This document shows positions 1 through 10,550 of a stretch of 64,000 nucleotides of DNA, piece after piece. Origin of the DNA: Haemaphysalis longicornis (taxonomy: Eukaryota; Arthropoda; Arachnida; Ixodida; Ixodidae); the NCBI GenBank assembly GCA_013339765.2, contig CM023457.1, forward strand, positions 23,610,905 through 23,674,904, written 5' to 3'. The number at the start of each line of letters is the position of its first letter. Positions within the stretch are counted from its first letter, which is position 1. The translations under genes were made by a program, and so were the position numbers. The notes beneath the pieces were generated by a model that searched no databases, was not told where the DNA came from, and saw only the letters and a program-made list of their open reading frames with translations.

Positions 1-1359
1 TTGTTAAATTCCGTCTCTAAATTGGTTTCCAACCACAGGGTAAGCATACTTTACATTATGCAACGTGTGGCACGAAGACAACTTACAGCCAGTCTGTCTC
101 TCATTTAACTGCTTAAGGGCGACACAGCAGTTAACATTCCTATGGGACTTACTAATTCAATACCCACGGTCTTAAAAACCATCGTCCACGCGAATACGAA
201 AGATACGTTCATATGTCGACAACGGCCTGGTTTGCTTATTTTAAACATATTTCACATCTGTTCTAAAATTTAAAAAAATAAAACTGTCGCATGGAAGACC
301 GGTACCGCCATCTATTGAAAACTAGATAAACTAAAATGCATTTCTTGTTTATTTTTTTATTTTGGTAAAGAAGGGCTATGTTTTTAAAGGAAACGCACCA
401 GGTCGAAAGTAACCTTTAGAGAGATTTTCAAAATTTTTGCAATGGCGCACGACGCGTTTTAAGTCCGTTGACCATGGATTAGTAAGTACCATAGGAACGT
501 GATCAGGTGAGTCCCCCTTAAATACGGTTCAACTCAAGAGAGGGCGCCACCACCTCAGCAAGCGCGCGATTGCTCCATCTACCGGCGCTTCTCCGGCGCC
601 CAATCAGCGCGCGTCGTGAGGCAAGGGTGAGACTTACAATATTTGAATATGCTATACTTTGCACGCTTCGCCCCTCCCCATGTTTCACGATAGTGGAGAT
701 GGACCGGCATTTTTTTTTTTACTTTAATCGCATGATGGACCTGGTCATTCGAGAAACTCGCGGGCTTGGTTACGCTGATTGGCTGCTCTGGGGCATTGTG
801 GTGAAGCCCACCCACGGCAATTTCTGAGAGTGTATGAATAACATGGTTCAGTAATTAACACTTCATCGCGGACTGTAGCGGCCCAGCTATCTCAGTTTCA
901 TTGTTTGCCCAGCTATTTCAGTTTTATTAGGGTGTATAAGACATACAGTTAGCTGGGAATATATCCTGATTGGCTACGTCTGCATAGGTAAGTGATTCTA
1001 AATAACAGTTTGTGCAGAGATCTTTCTTTTTTTCAAATAAAATTACTGGCTGTTCCTTTATGACCTAACTTTACGCAAACTAAGCTAAGGGCTCTCGTCA
1101 GCGATGCAAGAGCTCGCGTGTAAAGTGCTCTACGCATGCCGACGGCTCGTGAATGTGTCGAGGCCCCGGAACCCATGTCTCTGCTAAGCCTCCATCAGTT
1201 ATTAAGAACGAAGCGGGCTTCCTTTTTCGGAAGTCCTGGTCACAGTTTGGGTATCGGCACGACCGCCACATTCCATAAGCATGTCAGGAGCCGGAAAAGG
1301 TAGAACAAGACGACTATGCGGCGCGCTCTAAGGTGACCGCATGAAGCCATGAAAATGGC
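1..1359. other. Intergenic, no gene recognised
   Basis: I see no coding region, RNA gene or repeat family that I can name here. Short overlapping ORFs occur on both strands between about 570 and 830, but they resemble nothing I know. Two inverted copies of a CCAAT-box-like motif, CAATCAGCG near 601 and its complement CGCTGATTG near 773, flank a stretch with many CpG dinucleotides. This could be a small promoter-like island or chance. Confidence 0.5.
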
Positions 1360-1382
1360 GGGGGGGGGGGGGGGGGGGGGGG
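1360..1382. repeat. Poly-G tract (23 bp)
   Basis: An uninterrupted run of 23 G follows ATGGC and is itself followed by an interrupted G-rich stretch to about 1392. It can form a G-quadruplex, and its length is liable to sequencing error. Confidence 0.95.
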
Positions 1383-2626
1383 AGGGGCGGGGGTGTAAAA
1401 CATTTTTCTACGACTGGCTCCCCGTTTACATGTATCTTGTCAAATTACGAAGGTGTTAGTCTCGTTGCTCGGGATTTTCGTGGCATCCTTTTAATGAACT
1501 GGGTGAAAGCGGAAAGAGGGTAGGAGTGAGGCTAAGCAAGGGAGCCAGAAAACAAACAAAAAGAAATTAGCTGGCCTTCCGGGAGAAGACAGTACATGCG
1601 AACACCTGAACATTGAAGCTTTCGTGTGGCTGTGGCTGTGCCCGTGTTCGGGGTGTAGCATCCTACGCCCCGAACACGTACACAGATCCACGCCGGCCAC
1701 ATGGACACCACAGGCCGGGACGATGCAGCAACTGCAGCACGAGGAAGCCACGGGAGACGGAGGGTACAGAACGAGCAGCTTGGTACCTCACAGCTTAACT
1801 TAAATTCCACTTCCTAAACAGGGTGGCACCTTATTTTGTTTCCTCAGGGAACCTGAAACGATGCCGTGATCAAAAAGGTCACCATTCAAACGGGGCTGAA
1901 CAAGTACGGGTCTCGCTTGTCTAACTTAAACAAAGCGTTGCTCTTACAGAAAGGTTTTGGCTGATCACTACATTTGTGACACTATGATCCACATCGCTCA
2001 CTGGTCCACCGGTTACGTGATAACATTATTTCGCTATAATTATAATGATTTATCGTAGTTTATGATTACTTGAGTGAATTATTATAGTTCCTGCCCCAGA
2101 AGGCGAAAACTGCAAAACAACATCCACGCTGAATACTGAATAATCACGTTACACTGGCCAGGCCTAAAATGAAACGTCTTGAAAGAACTGGAGCGATATA
2201 AGCGAGAGTATGGGAAATATCCTGGGGAGGCTGCGTGCTGCAGTAATACGTACTATTTGTCAAAAACCCCATAATAATCAAACAGGCATACAGTTTTAAG
2301 CACGCTGAAAGTGTATTTTCTCTGCTTTTTGTTACAATCACTGACCAATAAACCCGGGGAGAAACGAAGAAATGCTTTTAAAGGTATTCATTGCGGCGTT
2401 CCTAGGCTCGTTCAGACCGCAGAATAAAAATATTCAACAAAGTTTTATTGTACTTTCAATTTATATCATCCACCCCAAACTCACAAACAAAAGTAACAGT
2501 GAAATAGGTAGGAAACAAGCTCAACTCGAAATGAATCGTCTAGCAATAAACATATAAAGTATTCTGTTCCGGGACATTGCTGCAATAATAAAAATTCAAG
2601 GCACGTCAAGCTTGGCATAGTAATAT
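1383..2626. other. Intergenic with one strong hairpin, no gene
   Basis: No supported gene. The one visible structure is an inverted repeat at 1643-1678. The two 16-base arms, starting CGTGTTCGGGG and ending CCCCGAACACG, pair with a single mismatch around a 4-base loop (CATC). The stem is short for a microRNA precursor and would fit a small foldback better. Overlapping small ORFs on both strands here are by-products of this symmetrical, GC-rich sequence. Confidence 0.5.
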
Positions 2627-2785
2627 TGTCACGCTTGGAAGAAGAAGGGAGCTGTGGGCACAACACCTGGGAGAAGAAGGAAAGCCAGCTGTGCGTGCTC
2701 TCTCCTGGGCGACATCGTGTACATAGTGTAAATACATCACTCGCATCTTCAATGGTTCATTTCCCTGCCCTGCCACCACGCAACA
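2627..2785 (+). mobile_element. Candidate short solo LTR (TG...CA, 4-bp TSD)
   Basis: The 159-bp segment begins TGTCACGCTTGG and ends CCACGCAACA, so it has the TG...CA termini of an LTR. It is flanked on both sides by ATAT (2623-2626 and 2786-2789), a possible 4-bp target duplication. A weak TATA-like stretch (TACATAGTGTAAATACA) lies in the middle. Short LTRs of this size occur in some Gypsy lineages. No internal retroviral coding sequence is adjacent, so if real it is a solo LTR left by recombination. A 4-bp AT-only duplication is weak evidence on its own. Confidence 0.4.
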
Positions 2786-3137
2786 ATATTAACAAATTCT
2801 TCGCGTGTAGAAAATTGGTAGACGACGTGGCGGGATACGAAACCCTAATCAGTATATTGAAAAAAAAAATGAAAGGTTTACGTTCACGTACACGAGAAAC
2901 ATGAGGAGAGATTTCCATCGCTTCCCTCCTTTTGTGCCGCCTGTGGTGCACGCAGCTTTATCATGTTGTCGGTCTTCGTTAACGAGCTTATACATACCGA
3001 TAGCGGGCATTAGAACCAGGCTGTCTTCTATTTTATTTTTTCTGAAATAAGCGATCACCCCAAAGTTATCAGCCCCAAAGTTCTGTCATGGCAACAGACG
3101 ACTGTGTGCTTTTTGTTAGAAAACTTAGCGGGTATAG

Positions 3138-3223
3138 CTAAACGATTTTTCTTCAAAATTAAAAACGATAAGCACAGGTGACGATCAGGGCCGTATTTTA
3201 GAGACACTTATTTTCAATGTGTA
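3138..3223 (+). pseudogene. LINE reverse transcriptase fragment, 5' part
   Basis: Read from 3138, the frame gives the reverse-transcriptase block that normally reads ISTGVPQGSILGP; here it is TISTGDDQGRIL, followed by LIFNV. The V is the last complete codon before the inserted foldback element at 3224. The next codon (TAC, Tyr) is split, and its continuation YINDI starts at 4736. The proline of the PQG core is replaced, and a stop lies just upstream at 3135-3137, so this is a dead copy. It belongs to the same non-LTR element as the fragment at 4736-5410. The clade is probably CR1/L2-like, judged from the C-terminal layout and pentanucleotide tail, which is an inference. Confidence 0.7.
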
Positions 3224-4735
3224 AATTCGGGGACTTAATTTTGCAGACCACGCGAGCGCGTGGCCAAAGCCACCGATGCGCGCTCTGGAGGCCTGGCGCC
3301 TGTTGTCGAGACCGGCGCGGCGCGCATGCGCGTCCTGTTTTACTCGCAGGCACGCCGATTTACTCGCTTCCTGCAGCGGTGCTGCAATGGTCACTCAAGC
3401 ACCGCATAGTGACGCCTTTGTAGCATTCATTTCTTCTCGATGGCACATTTGGGGCCTAACGTGAACATTGCGAGGGCTTTGGCGCAAGTGCTCCTCGCGT
3501 CCTGATAAACACTTCCGCGTAATGTTTTGTTTGTTTGTTTTGTGCTTTAGCGTTTACAGAGGATGAGACTAGCGGCTTGCGAACGGCGTCCCCGAATGAA
3601 GCGTGCACAAAGCGCAGTCTCACGGTACCACGCTACCGACGACGAAATGCCAGCTATATGAATAGCGAACCTTTATTCCCCTTGTTTATTGTGTAAGTTG
3701 GCCACTGAACATATATTCCAGCTCGGTTGTCCTTCCGCTCCGCTGGGCATCTGCAAGCTGGCCCTTTTCTGATGGAGGCGAAAATGCTCAAGTGTGTTCG
3801 GGATTTCGGCGCATGTTACACATTCCCAGGTAATCAAAATTAATCCGGAGCTTTCAACGATGGCGCGGCTTATCGGCTGCGTAGCATCGGCGCGTTAAAA
3901 CCGCATAATCAATCGATGCAAGCCGACCTTGAAGAATTGCTCCGGCCTTGCAGCAATTAATTTCCGTAGGCATGAATTCCTCGGCTAACAGCATCTCTTG
4001 GCCGGAAAATGTAAGCCGGAAAATGTCCCTTTGAAAAACAGCTTCTCAAAAGTAGCGAATAATTTTACGGCATTCAATGGGAGCCCGAGGTGCCATTTTT
4101 ACGAATGCGACGGCCAGATCGAAAAGACAATTTATGTGATCTATCATTTTTAAGTAATGAAGTAGCAGCGAAAACGCCGAAATAATTTCTTTTATCAAAC
4201 TTGCAAATCGCCTACTTTATGGGCAGCGGAGAGCGAGCTGGATTATATGTTCAGTGGCCAAATTACACAATAAACTAGGGGAATAAAGTTTCGCTATTCA
4301 TATAGCTGGCATTTCGTCGTCGGTAGCGTGGTACCGTGAGACTGTGCTTCGTACGCGCTTCATTCGGGGAAGCCGTTTGCAAGCCGCTAGTGTCATCGTC
4401 AATAAACGATAAAGCACAAAACGAACAAACAAAACATTACGCGCAAGTGTTTATCAGGACGCGAGGAGCACTTGCGCCAAAGCCCTCGCAATCGTCACGT
4501 TAGGACCCAAATGTGCCATCGAGAAGAAATGAATGCTACAAAGGCGTCACTATGCGGTGCTTGAGTGACCATTGCAGCACCGCTGCAAGAAGCGAGAAAA
4601 TCGGCGTGCCTGCGAGTAAAACAGGACGCGCATGCGCGCCGCGCCGGTCTCGACAACAGGCGCCGGGCCTCCAGAGCGCGCATCGGTGGCTTTTGCCACG
4701 CGCTCGCGTAGTCTGCAAAATTAAGTCCCCGACTG
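3224..4735. mobile_element. Foldback DNA transposon, Tc1/mariner-type TA target
   Basis: This 1.5-kb element has very long terminal inverted repeats. The left arm is about 3224-3750 and the right arm about 4219-4735. They align over roughly 520 bp with few differences; the right terminus reads CAGTCGGGGACTTAATTTTG inward. A TA dinucleotide flanks both ends (3222-3223 and 4736-4737). Removing the element together with one TA restores a continuous LINE reading frame across the site, which fixes the boundaries. TA duplication and CAGT-like ends point to the Tc1/mariner superfamily. No transposase frame is present. The small mirrored ORFs on the arms (for example about 3276-3464 and 4495-4749) are translations of the two arms, not genes. 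The unique centre contains the 3' half of a SINE. Confidence 0.8.
3763..3916 (+). mobile_element. Ruka-like SINE, 3' half, inside the foldback element
   Basis: The segment starts CTTTTCTGATGGAGGCGAAAA and continues through the diagnostic TCAAAATTAATCCGGAGC block to ATAATCAATCG. It matches the body and tail of the complete SINE at 40784-41029 in order, but lacks the tRNA-derived head. It lies between the two arms of the foldback element, so either it inserted there before the element moved, or it was captured by it. Divergence from the other copies is high, suggesting an old insertion. Confidence 0.75.
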
Positions 4736-5410
4736 TACATAAACGACATCCACGCGTCATTCCTAAAACCTTAACTTTCGCTAAATTGTTACGCAGACGA
4801 CACCAGTCTCTTAGTTGAAACAATATCCAACAGCAGCAAATATCCGATCTTAAATTGGGCAAAACAAACTGCCTTAAGAACTAACCTAGCAAAAACGAAA
4901 GCAATTGTTTCTCACAGAAAAAATAAAATTGTCACCTCGGCTGAAAAAACACTTGGTACTGAACAAATTGAGGTAGTGGATTCCCCTAAAATCTTTGGGG
5001 CTCATCTTTCAAGTAATGTGAGTTGAGATAAGCATATTGAGATAAGCATGCCGCAGCAGTAAGTAAAAAGGTTTAGTAGAGTATGGGCATAATAAACAAA
5101 CATAAGTTTGTCTTATCTGAATGCGTAAAACTATTTTTAATACAATTTTTATGCCACCCCATATAACATATGCCAGTTTGGCCTGGGCAAGAACTACTAC
5201 GAAAAATTTTAACATGTTTTGTTATACGAAATAGTTGTGCGAATCATGGCATACGTGCCATTTTTGCCTCCTTCAGCGCAATTATTTCGCCAGTATCGTA
5301 TTATTAAAGTGGATACTTTTTATGACGACCATTTAGCGAGTTCATTTTGCCTAGCAGTGAAGAATAATGACCTCCATTAGGCTGGTCTCTTTAAGATAAA
5401 GAATAAAACG
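4736..5410 (+). pseudogene. LINE reverse transcriptase fragment, catalytic YADD part
   Basis: Directly after the foldback element the frame continues YINDIHASF. After one stop it runs through CYADDTSLLVE, the catalytic YxDD motif of reverse transcriptases. It goes on through the thumb region (NWAKQTALRTNLAKTKAIV, then SPKIFGAHLSSNVS). A stop interrupts the tryptophan position before DKHI. Further downstream, in shifted frames, are segments such as IVRIIAYVPFLPPSAQLF and VDTFYDDHLASSF that fit the C-terminal part of CR1/L2/Jockey-type elements. Several stops and frame changes show it is inactive. It is the 3' continuation of the fragment at 3138-3223. Confidence 0.75.
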
Positions 5411-6044
5411 GGTTTGCAGAATGCGCGCATTACGGAGTCATTGTGTATTGATACCACACATTAATTATGAATGTGAAGGAAAGTTTACATTTACGTTTAC
5501 CTCGACCAGATTTCCCCTAAATCTGGTCGATTAACATTAATTATGACGTGCAATCACTATTTTACGTGCTTCCGCAATTATTGAACCCGTTTCAAGCGCA
5601 AAACATTCACACTGCTCTTTTATAAAAAGAAACATCTTCACATTCTTTCTTTGGTACGCTTTCATATTTGTTTTTTTTTTTCGACAAATTCTCACAAACT
5701 TACAAGACGGTGTGGCACAGAGGGGATTCTTTTCTTTCCTTTTCACTTCTTTTCTTTTGCTATCTGGAATAGGCAGATCACAGGTATCTTTTTATTTTCG
5801 TGTGGGCGAGTTCAATTGTTTTCCTTGTTTTTAAAGTGTGTGGTGTAATAGGTTACACGAATGAAAATTGCCGTGTGTGATTATGTATAACATCACTTTT
5901 CGGCTCCAATGTTCCAATGTTCGCCGGTCATTGCTGCCAGCGCTGGGCCTGCCACGAAGCTGTTTAAAACAGTAGCTTTTCGTAATTGGTCAATTCTTTG
6001 TAACAAAAGAAAATAAAGATTTCATTTGATTTGATTTGATTTGA
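5411..6044 (+). mobile_element. LINE 3' region with (TTTGA)n tail
   Basis: The sequence after the reverse-transcriptase fragment ends in CAAAAGAAAATAAAGATTTC followed by repeated TTTGA units (6024-6044). CR1/L2-type LINEs use such short tandem tails instead of poly(A). An AATAAA signal lies just before the tail. A perfect hairpin with 12-bp arms (TCGACCAGATTT at 5502-5513 and its complement at 5519-5530) sits in the distal part and is probably incidental. Together with 3138-3223 and 4736-5410 it marks the 3' end of one truncated LINE. Confidence 0.65.
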
Positions 6045-6255
6045 CATAATGGTTTTGTAACTTCAGCATACCCTTTCTACTAATTAATTCCAGTGGAGTA
6101 GTCAAGCACACGAAATAGAACTCTCAACATATACCTATCAGTATTGTAGCATGCAATGGCATGCACCGTCTTTTAAGTGCGAATGCACTTTATAAGCGAC
6201 CCTGAATTCCGGTGACCGCCGTCCGTCCACATAGCAACAGCTGCGGGTGCGCGCG

Positions 6256-6437
6256 CTCCTCGTCTTCCTTGGCAACGGGGGGAGATGGGCGCGCGCTGCC
6301 TGGCCGCTGACATGGCACATACCCACGTGGGGGATTGGCCAGGAATCTCCTCGTCTTCCTTGGCAACGGGGGGAGATGGGCGCGCGCTGCCTGGCCGCTG
6401 ACATGGCACATACCCACGTGGGGAATTGGCCAGGAAT
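6256..6437. repeat. Tandem duplication, 2 x 91 bp
   Basis: Two adjacent 91-bp units (6256-6346 and 6347-6437) are almost identical. Each contains a palindromic E-box, CCCACGTGGG, and a CCAAT-type GGATTGGCCAGG or GAATTGGCCAGG. The second genomic copy of the parent repeat, at about 42.7 kb, holds the unit only once, so the duplication arose locally. Confidence 0.85.
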
Positions 6438-6692
6438 CGGGCGTGAGAAGGGCTAATGCACCCGCTTAAAGGAGTACTGACACGAAATTTCAAAGCTGAG
6501 ATCCGCTCTAGCAATCAAGTACAACGACAACACAAATAGGTGTCTGTGAATAAATGCATCTTTCTTTCTTTGTAGTTGTGCGTGTGTGTGTGTGTGTGAT
6601 CTCTCTTTCGCGAACATTACCGAACCGTGCAAATTCAACTCCTGCATTCGCACTTTCACATTCTTCCCCTCGGGGAAATGCGGGGAACTTTT
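6256..6692 (-). repeat. Dispersed repeat, copy A (copy B at 42421-42752)
   Basis: The reverse complement of this segment matches 42421-42752 closely over its whole length, including a short CA run, the block TTTGAAATTTCG and a CCCACGTGGG motif. A stretch resembling a transposon terminus (TTAAAGGAGTACTGACACG, on the + strand at about 6468) lies inside it. The ORF on the minus strand at about 6173-6514 is a translation of this repeat and has a matching ORF in copy B. I find no known protein motif. The class of element is unclear. Confidence 0.75.
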
Positions 6693-6734
6693 TTCCTTCA
6701 GAAAACGCAAGTGATCCCTAAGGCGCTTCTTGCA

Positions 6735-7290
6735 TGGTGGTGGTGGCAACACGCATTTATTTTATGTACAAGGGATACAAACACGCGATGCTACGCTTTA
6801 GCGAATTTTGGTGTCTAGGGGAGAGGGATTAGGAAATGGGAGTTGGGGAAAAAGTATGAAACATCCAATGGTGTATGTAATTAAAGGAAATGGTGAAGGC
6901 CCGAGTTCTCGACGAAGTTTCGTAGAGCGGTGAGCAGGCGCCGTTCTTCGCTCGGATTGGAACAACTTGGATAAAGCCAATCATTAAGGCTGGGTGGGCT
7001 TGCCAATCCTACGTTTTTGAAGGCTTGTTGTCGACAGTCGGCAAAGCGAGGGCAGTCCCACAGGATGCGAGCAATGTCCTTATTGGCTGAGCACTGCGAA
7101 CACTAGGGATCACCTAGACAGCCGTATCTTGAAGCGCGAAAGTGTGGTGTTCTTGCCGACCCAGTTCTAATTCTGTGAATGAGTGTGCCATTTCCTGGGC
7201 CAATGCTGAGGAATGTTTGGACCATGGTTCTCAGTGCTAACTTGGTGGAAGCTTTCTTCTGAAGATCACTTCGTCCAAGAGCTTCAGCGG
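6735..7290 (-). pseudogene. LINE C-terminus with zinc-knuckle, 5'-truncated
   Basis: On the minus strand, the frame ending at the stop at 6881-6883 reads, from about 7160, HFRASRYGCLGDP, then CSQCSANKDIARILWDCPRF. It continues through ADCRQQAFKNVGLASPP and ends ENSGLHHFL. The C-x2-C...H-x-L-x2-C arrangement is the C-terminal zinc finger typical of RNase-H-bearing LINEs of the I/R1/LOA type. Upstream of about 7160 the frame is broken. Downstream is an AT-rich 3' UTR with a polyadenylation signal (AATAAA on the minus strand near 6750) and a short (ACC)n tail ending at about 6735. The RNase H domain itself is missing. The third position usually held by a cysteine codon pair is disrupted by one base change. 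It is inactive. Confidence 0.65.
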
Positions 7291-7299
7291 CTTTTCTTC

Positions 7300-8656
7300 A
7301 AATCACAAGCATATCGGAGTACCAAAGGCACTTCTATAGTCCATTTTATTGTTTTCTTTCGCGCTGGTTTTCCTTTTAAACATTTCGAATAAGCAGGAAA
7401 ATAGCAAGAAATGATCGGGGTGGAAAAACAGGGTTGACGCTGACTTGCTGTCATTGTTTTTCCACGTGGCGGTTTCTGTCATCAAGTTCTCAGTTGTGCT
7501 GGTGTCTTCCTGTGGGCAAAAAACGCAGCCTCGGAGAGTGTGCCACCAAATCGTTTCATCTAATGATGGTGATACCTGCCTGAGGCAATATACGTTTGTA
7601 CACAAAAGTCCAGATAAACTATGACTTGTCCTCACTATAGGACAGAACTTTTCGGGACTTGGCTTCCGGTAGCAGCTGCATCACCACTGGCCGAAGTCGT
7701 GAGGGCAATACGCTTTGATTGAGGAAGGGTTTCGGGGTCGCAGGAGTCACAATGGGAAGAGTTAACGTCCAGATGCAAACGATGTCGTATTCAGCTACAG
7801 AACTGAATGTACAAATAAGCGCTTGAAATGTGACGACAAAACAACAAAAAACACATGATTTGAACACGCAATACGCATCGCGTTTGATAGTGATGCTGCA
7901 AACTATACAAGCTTTGTTGGCACACTGAAAGAAAAACATCTTCGGTAAGGGCTGCGACCGAAACGACGTCGTGCTGACAGAAAAAGGCACTTAGGGGCCC
8001 ATTGTCTTTGAGGCCTGAAAGGACGCCCAAAGAGGCGCAAGAAGCCTGGGTGTGAGGGGAAATGTGGGAGGAGGGGAGTATATTTATGACGAGCCGAGAA
8101 AACGGAAGAGAAAGCTCTTAACGCCCTAGTCGTGCTGTTTCTCATACTTCCTAAAAGCCTGAAGTGGCAGAAAAAGTTTCTTTTTCTTCCAACGGGATTC
8201 GAGGGTAGGGATGCTCCAAGATCGTTATCTGGCCCTAGGGCATTCCTTCGGTTGCTCCTTTTTTTGAACGAATTAAAAAAACGTAGCGTTCAAAACAATG
8301 TAGTCAACGCCCAACTCCCTTTACGAAGTTTATTGTTTTCTACACTCCGTACGTCTGGACTAAACAACAACGAATGCACCAAAAGCTGTCCTTATTTGGT
8401 GCGTAGATCAAACTTAAAGCAAAACTGCTGTTTAAAAGTGCAAGGTCATAATTCATGCTAGATATTGTTATTCCATAAATGTCTGTTTCTTCACTAGATT
8501 GCTTGTTCATTAGTCTTTGCATGGAATTTTGCTTGTAGAAAACACTGAATAGTCATAAATGAGCGCCACAGCTAAAAGTTTCAGCTTTAACATTTGCTTA
8601 CAACGTGCACGAACCGTTATCACTCAGAGCTAACCGTGTTCATGTTATCCTGGCTC
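7300..8656. other. Intergenic, no gene recognised
   Basis: Several ORFs of 60-123 codons exist on the minus strand (for example 7303-7635 and 7619-7990), and one of 109 codons on the plus strand (8132-8461). None shows a motif, a conserved domain or a splice-site-bounded structure that I recognise, and they overlap one another on both strands. I treat them as chance ORFs. Confidence 0.5.
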
Positions 8657-8660
8657 TTAA

Positions 8661-10246
8661 AGGGACACTGAAGTGAATTTGGTCAAGCTTCTGCTTTTGC
8701 TTGCGTTGCTTTGACTGCCTCAAATAAAGTCAGTTTTCATCGTTTGTATGGTCGATAAGGCGATATTCATTTTATAAAGCCTAAAATAATAAAAATCTAC
8801 CGTGCGCGGTCGGCGGCGGCCGGAACTACTAAACCAGTGACATCCATACAAGAAGCAATGTGATTGGACGATGTCCAATATTAGAACTCAAAAACAGTTT
8901 TAGTTTTGCTTGTGTGAAACAACATGCTTTGCATCCAACGTTATTGCTGGCTGGGCATCCTCGATATCTTAGTAATCGGACTTCTGCCATGTTGTCGGCT
9001 CTAAAATTCATCAGACAAGCCTGCCAGCACAGCTTCGAGTCGTAACAATCACCAGCCGAGGCGTACTCAGTGGATGAACGTCCTCCGCATCACCGGAGAC
9101 GCTCAACTACGATGCGCTTTTCCCTCACCTTTGGAGCTCGCCTGGTTCGTGCCTGCATTGTAAGAGGCGGACTCGCATCATTCCAAGGGTCGGGTAATTC
9201 GGGACTGTGCCCGCAAACAGTCGGGGCTTATGGCAAGCACCACGGCAACGAGAAATCGCCAGTGCGTCATTGTCAGTCCGCACGCTTTCTGCAAACTCAC
9301 TCGGGAAGCAATGAATGTGACAGAGCAAAAATGGTGAATTCAGTATAGAAAACATTGTCCAAGAACAAATAAATGAACTTCAAAAAAAAACCATACGCTG
9401 CCGGAGATTCCAACTTGCGATTTGCCAAACAACGGACCTAAAGCTCCAGACCACCCGGCCATGAGCCAGCGCTGCCAGGAGAAGAAATATAAAGCATATA
9501 TTGTATAGCCTGTTTACATGTTTGTTTAATTTTAGCTTTCCAAGCAGGGCCTAGATAACTATTGATTGAATAGCGCTCCATGCAGTAAGCGTCCCCCAAA
9601 TTCCCACAGATATCTCATCTGTAGCGACTGCATTTCTTAGGCAGAAAAGCGACTCGCAAATGTGTGATCGTGCCTCTGGCGGCCGTGTTAGTCCACCCAG
9701 AGCAAAAAGGGCTCCCCACAACTTGGTTTTACGCTGTACGATAAAAGTTGCGGTGGAGGTTCATTTCTTAGTACCTATATTAACTTTGCTGACTGCTCCC
9801 GCCTTCAATTTGCCCGAAAGTTTTTTCTAGCGTACCTGTCATCGGAGCGACTTGGACTTAGAGCTTGATACAGCCTACAAACTAACCAACTAAAGGCACA
9901 CTTTTAAAGACGGCACAAACGTGTTGTGGCTTTGTTTCAACAGAGCGAACGAATTGCGACGACCCGCCGGCGGCTGGCCGACTACACGCTGGTCTGACTG
10001 CCGTCGGAGGGTCGGCGAGCTGTGCAGTAGCGAAGTAAAGCCAATCCATCTTGTTTTGACGTTATACGAGACGCCATGGGAAATCGGCAAGGAGGTTGCA
10101 AAAAGGAGGACAGCACTTCCGAAATTTTTCTACTAAATAAAAATTCGCGTAAACAAAGCGAGAGTGGTGGAAAGATGGTCTGGAGACTCTAGACTGCAAT
10201 TTGCTCTAGCAATCCCGCAATGTTTACAACTCCCTTCACTGTCCCT
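8661..10246. mobile_element. Non-autonomous TIR element (1.6 kb, TTAA or TA flanks)
   Basis: Inverted termini AGGGACACTGAAGTGAATT (8661 on) and the complement of AACTCCCTTCACTGTCCCT (ending 10246) match at most positions over about 18 bp. Both ends abut TTAA (8657-8660 and 10247-10250). TTAA target sites are characteristic of piggyBac-type elements. The same sequence can also be read as a TA duplication with one extra base pair in each repeat, so the superfamily is open. The 1.58-kb interior has no transposase frame; its longest ORFs are under 100 codons. It is probably a deletion derivative or large MITE. Confidence 0.6.
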
Positions 10247-10550
10247 TTAAAACCCTCACGTTGCTGTCTACCATTACTACCCATACTCTTAAATGTTTGC
10301 TTAATAGCTTGATAGCTGGAAAAAAATGGGCAAGTTTTACGCTCTCACTTAGAGGTAGAGTTAAAAATATTCCGTTTTATATTAAAATTAAAACTCGAGA
10401 ACTTTCCTGAGCGCACAGTGCCACAACAACACACATTTGGGCCGGCGCATCAGGAGGTTGTCAGCCACGATATATTTCAGTTCCGGCGAGTAACAAACGT
10501 AGTAAAATACTCGGTAACTACATTATTTTATGATTTTGGGCGGAATTTGG

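Noticed and set aside
3276..4749. Two nearly identical ORFs on opposite strands as a gene pair
   Set aside because: They are translations of the two arms of one foldback element.
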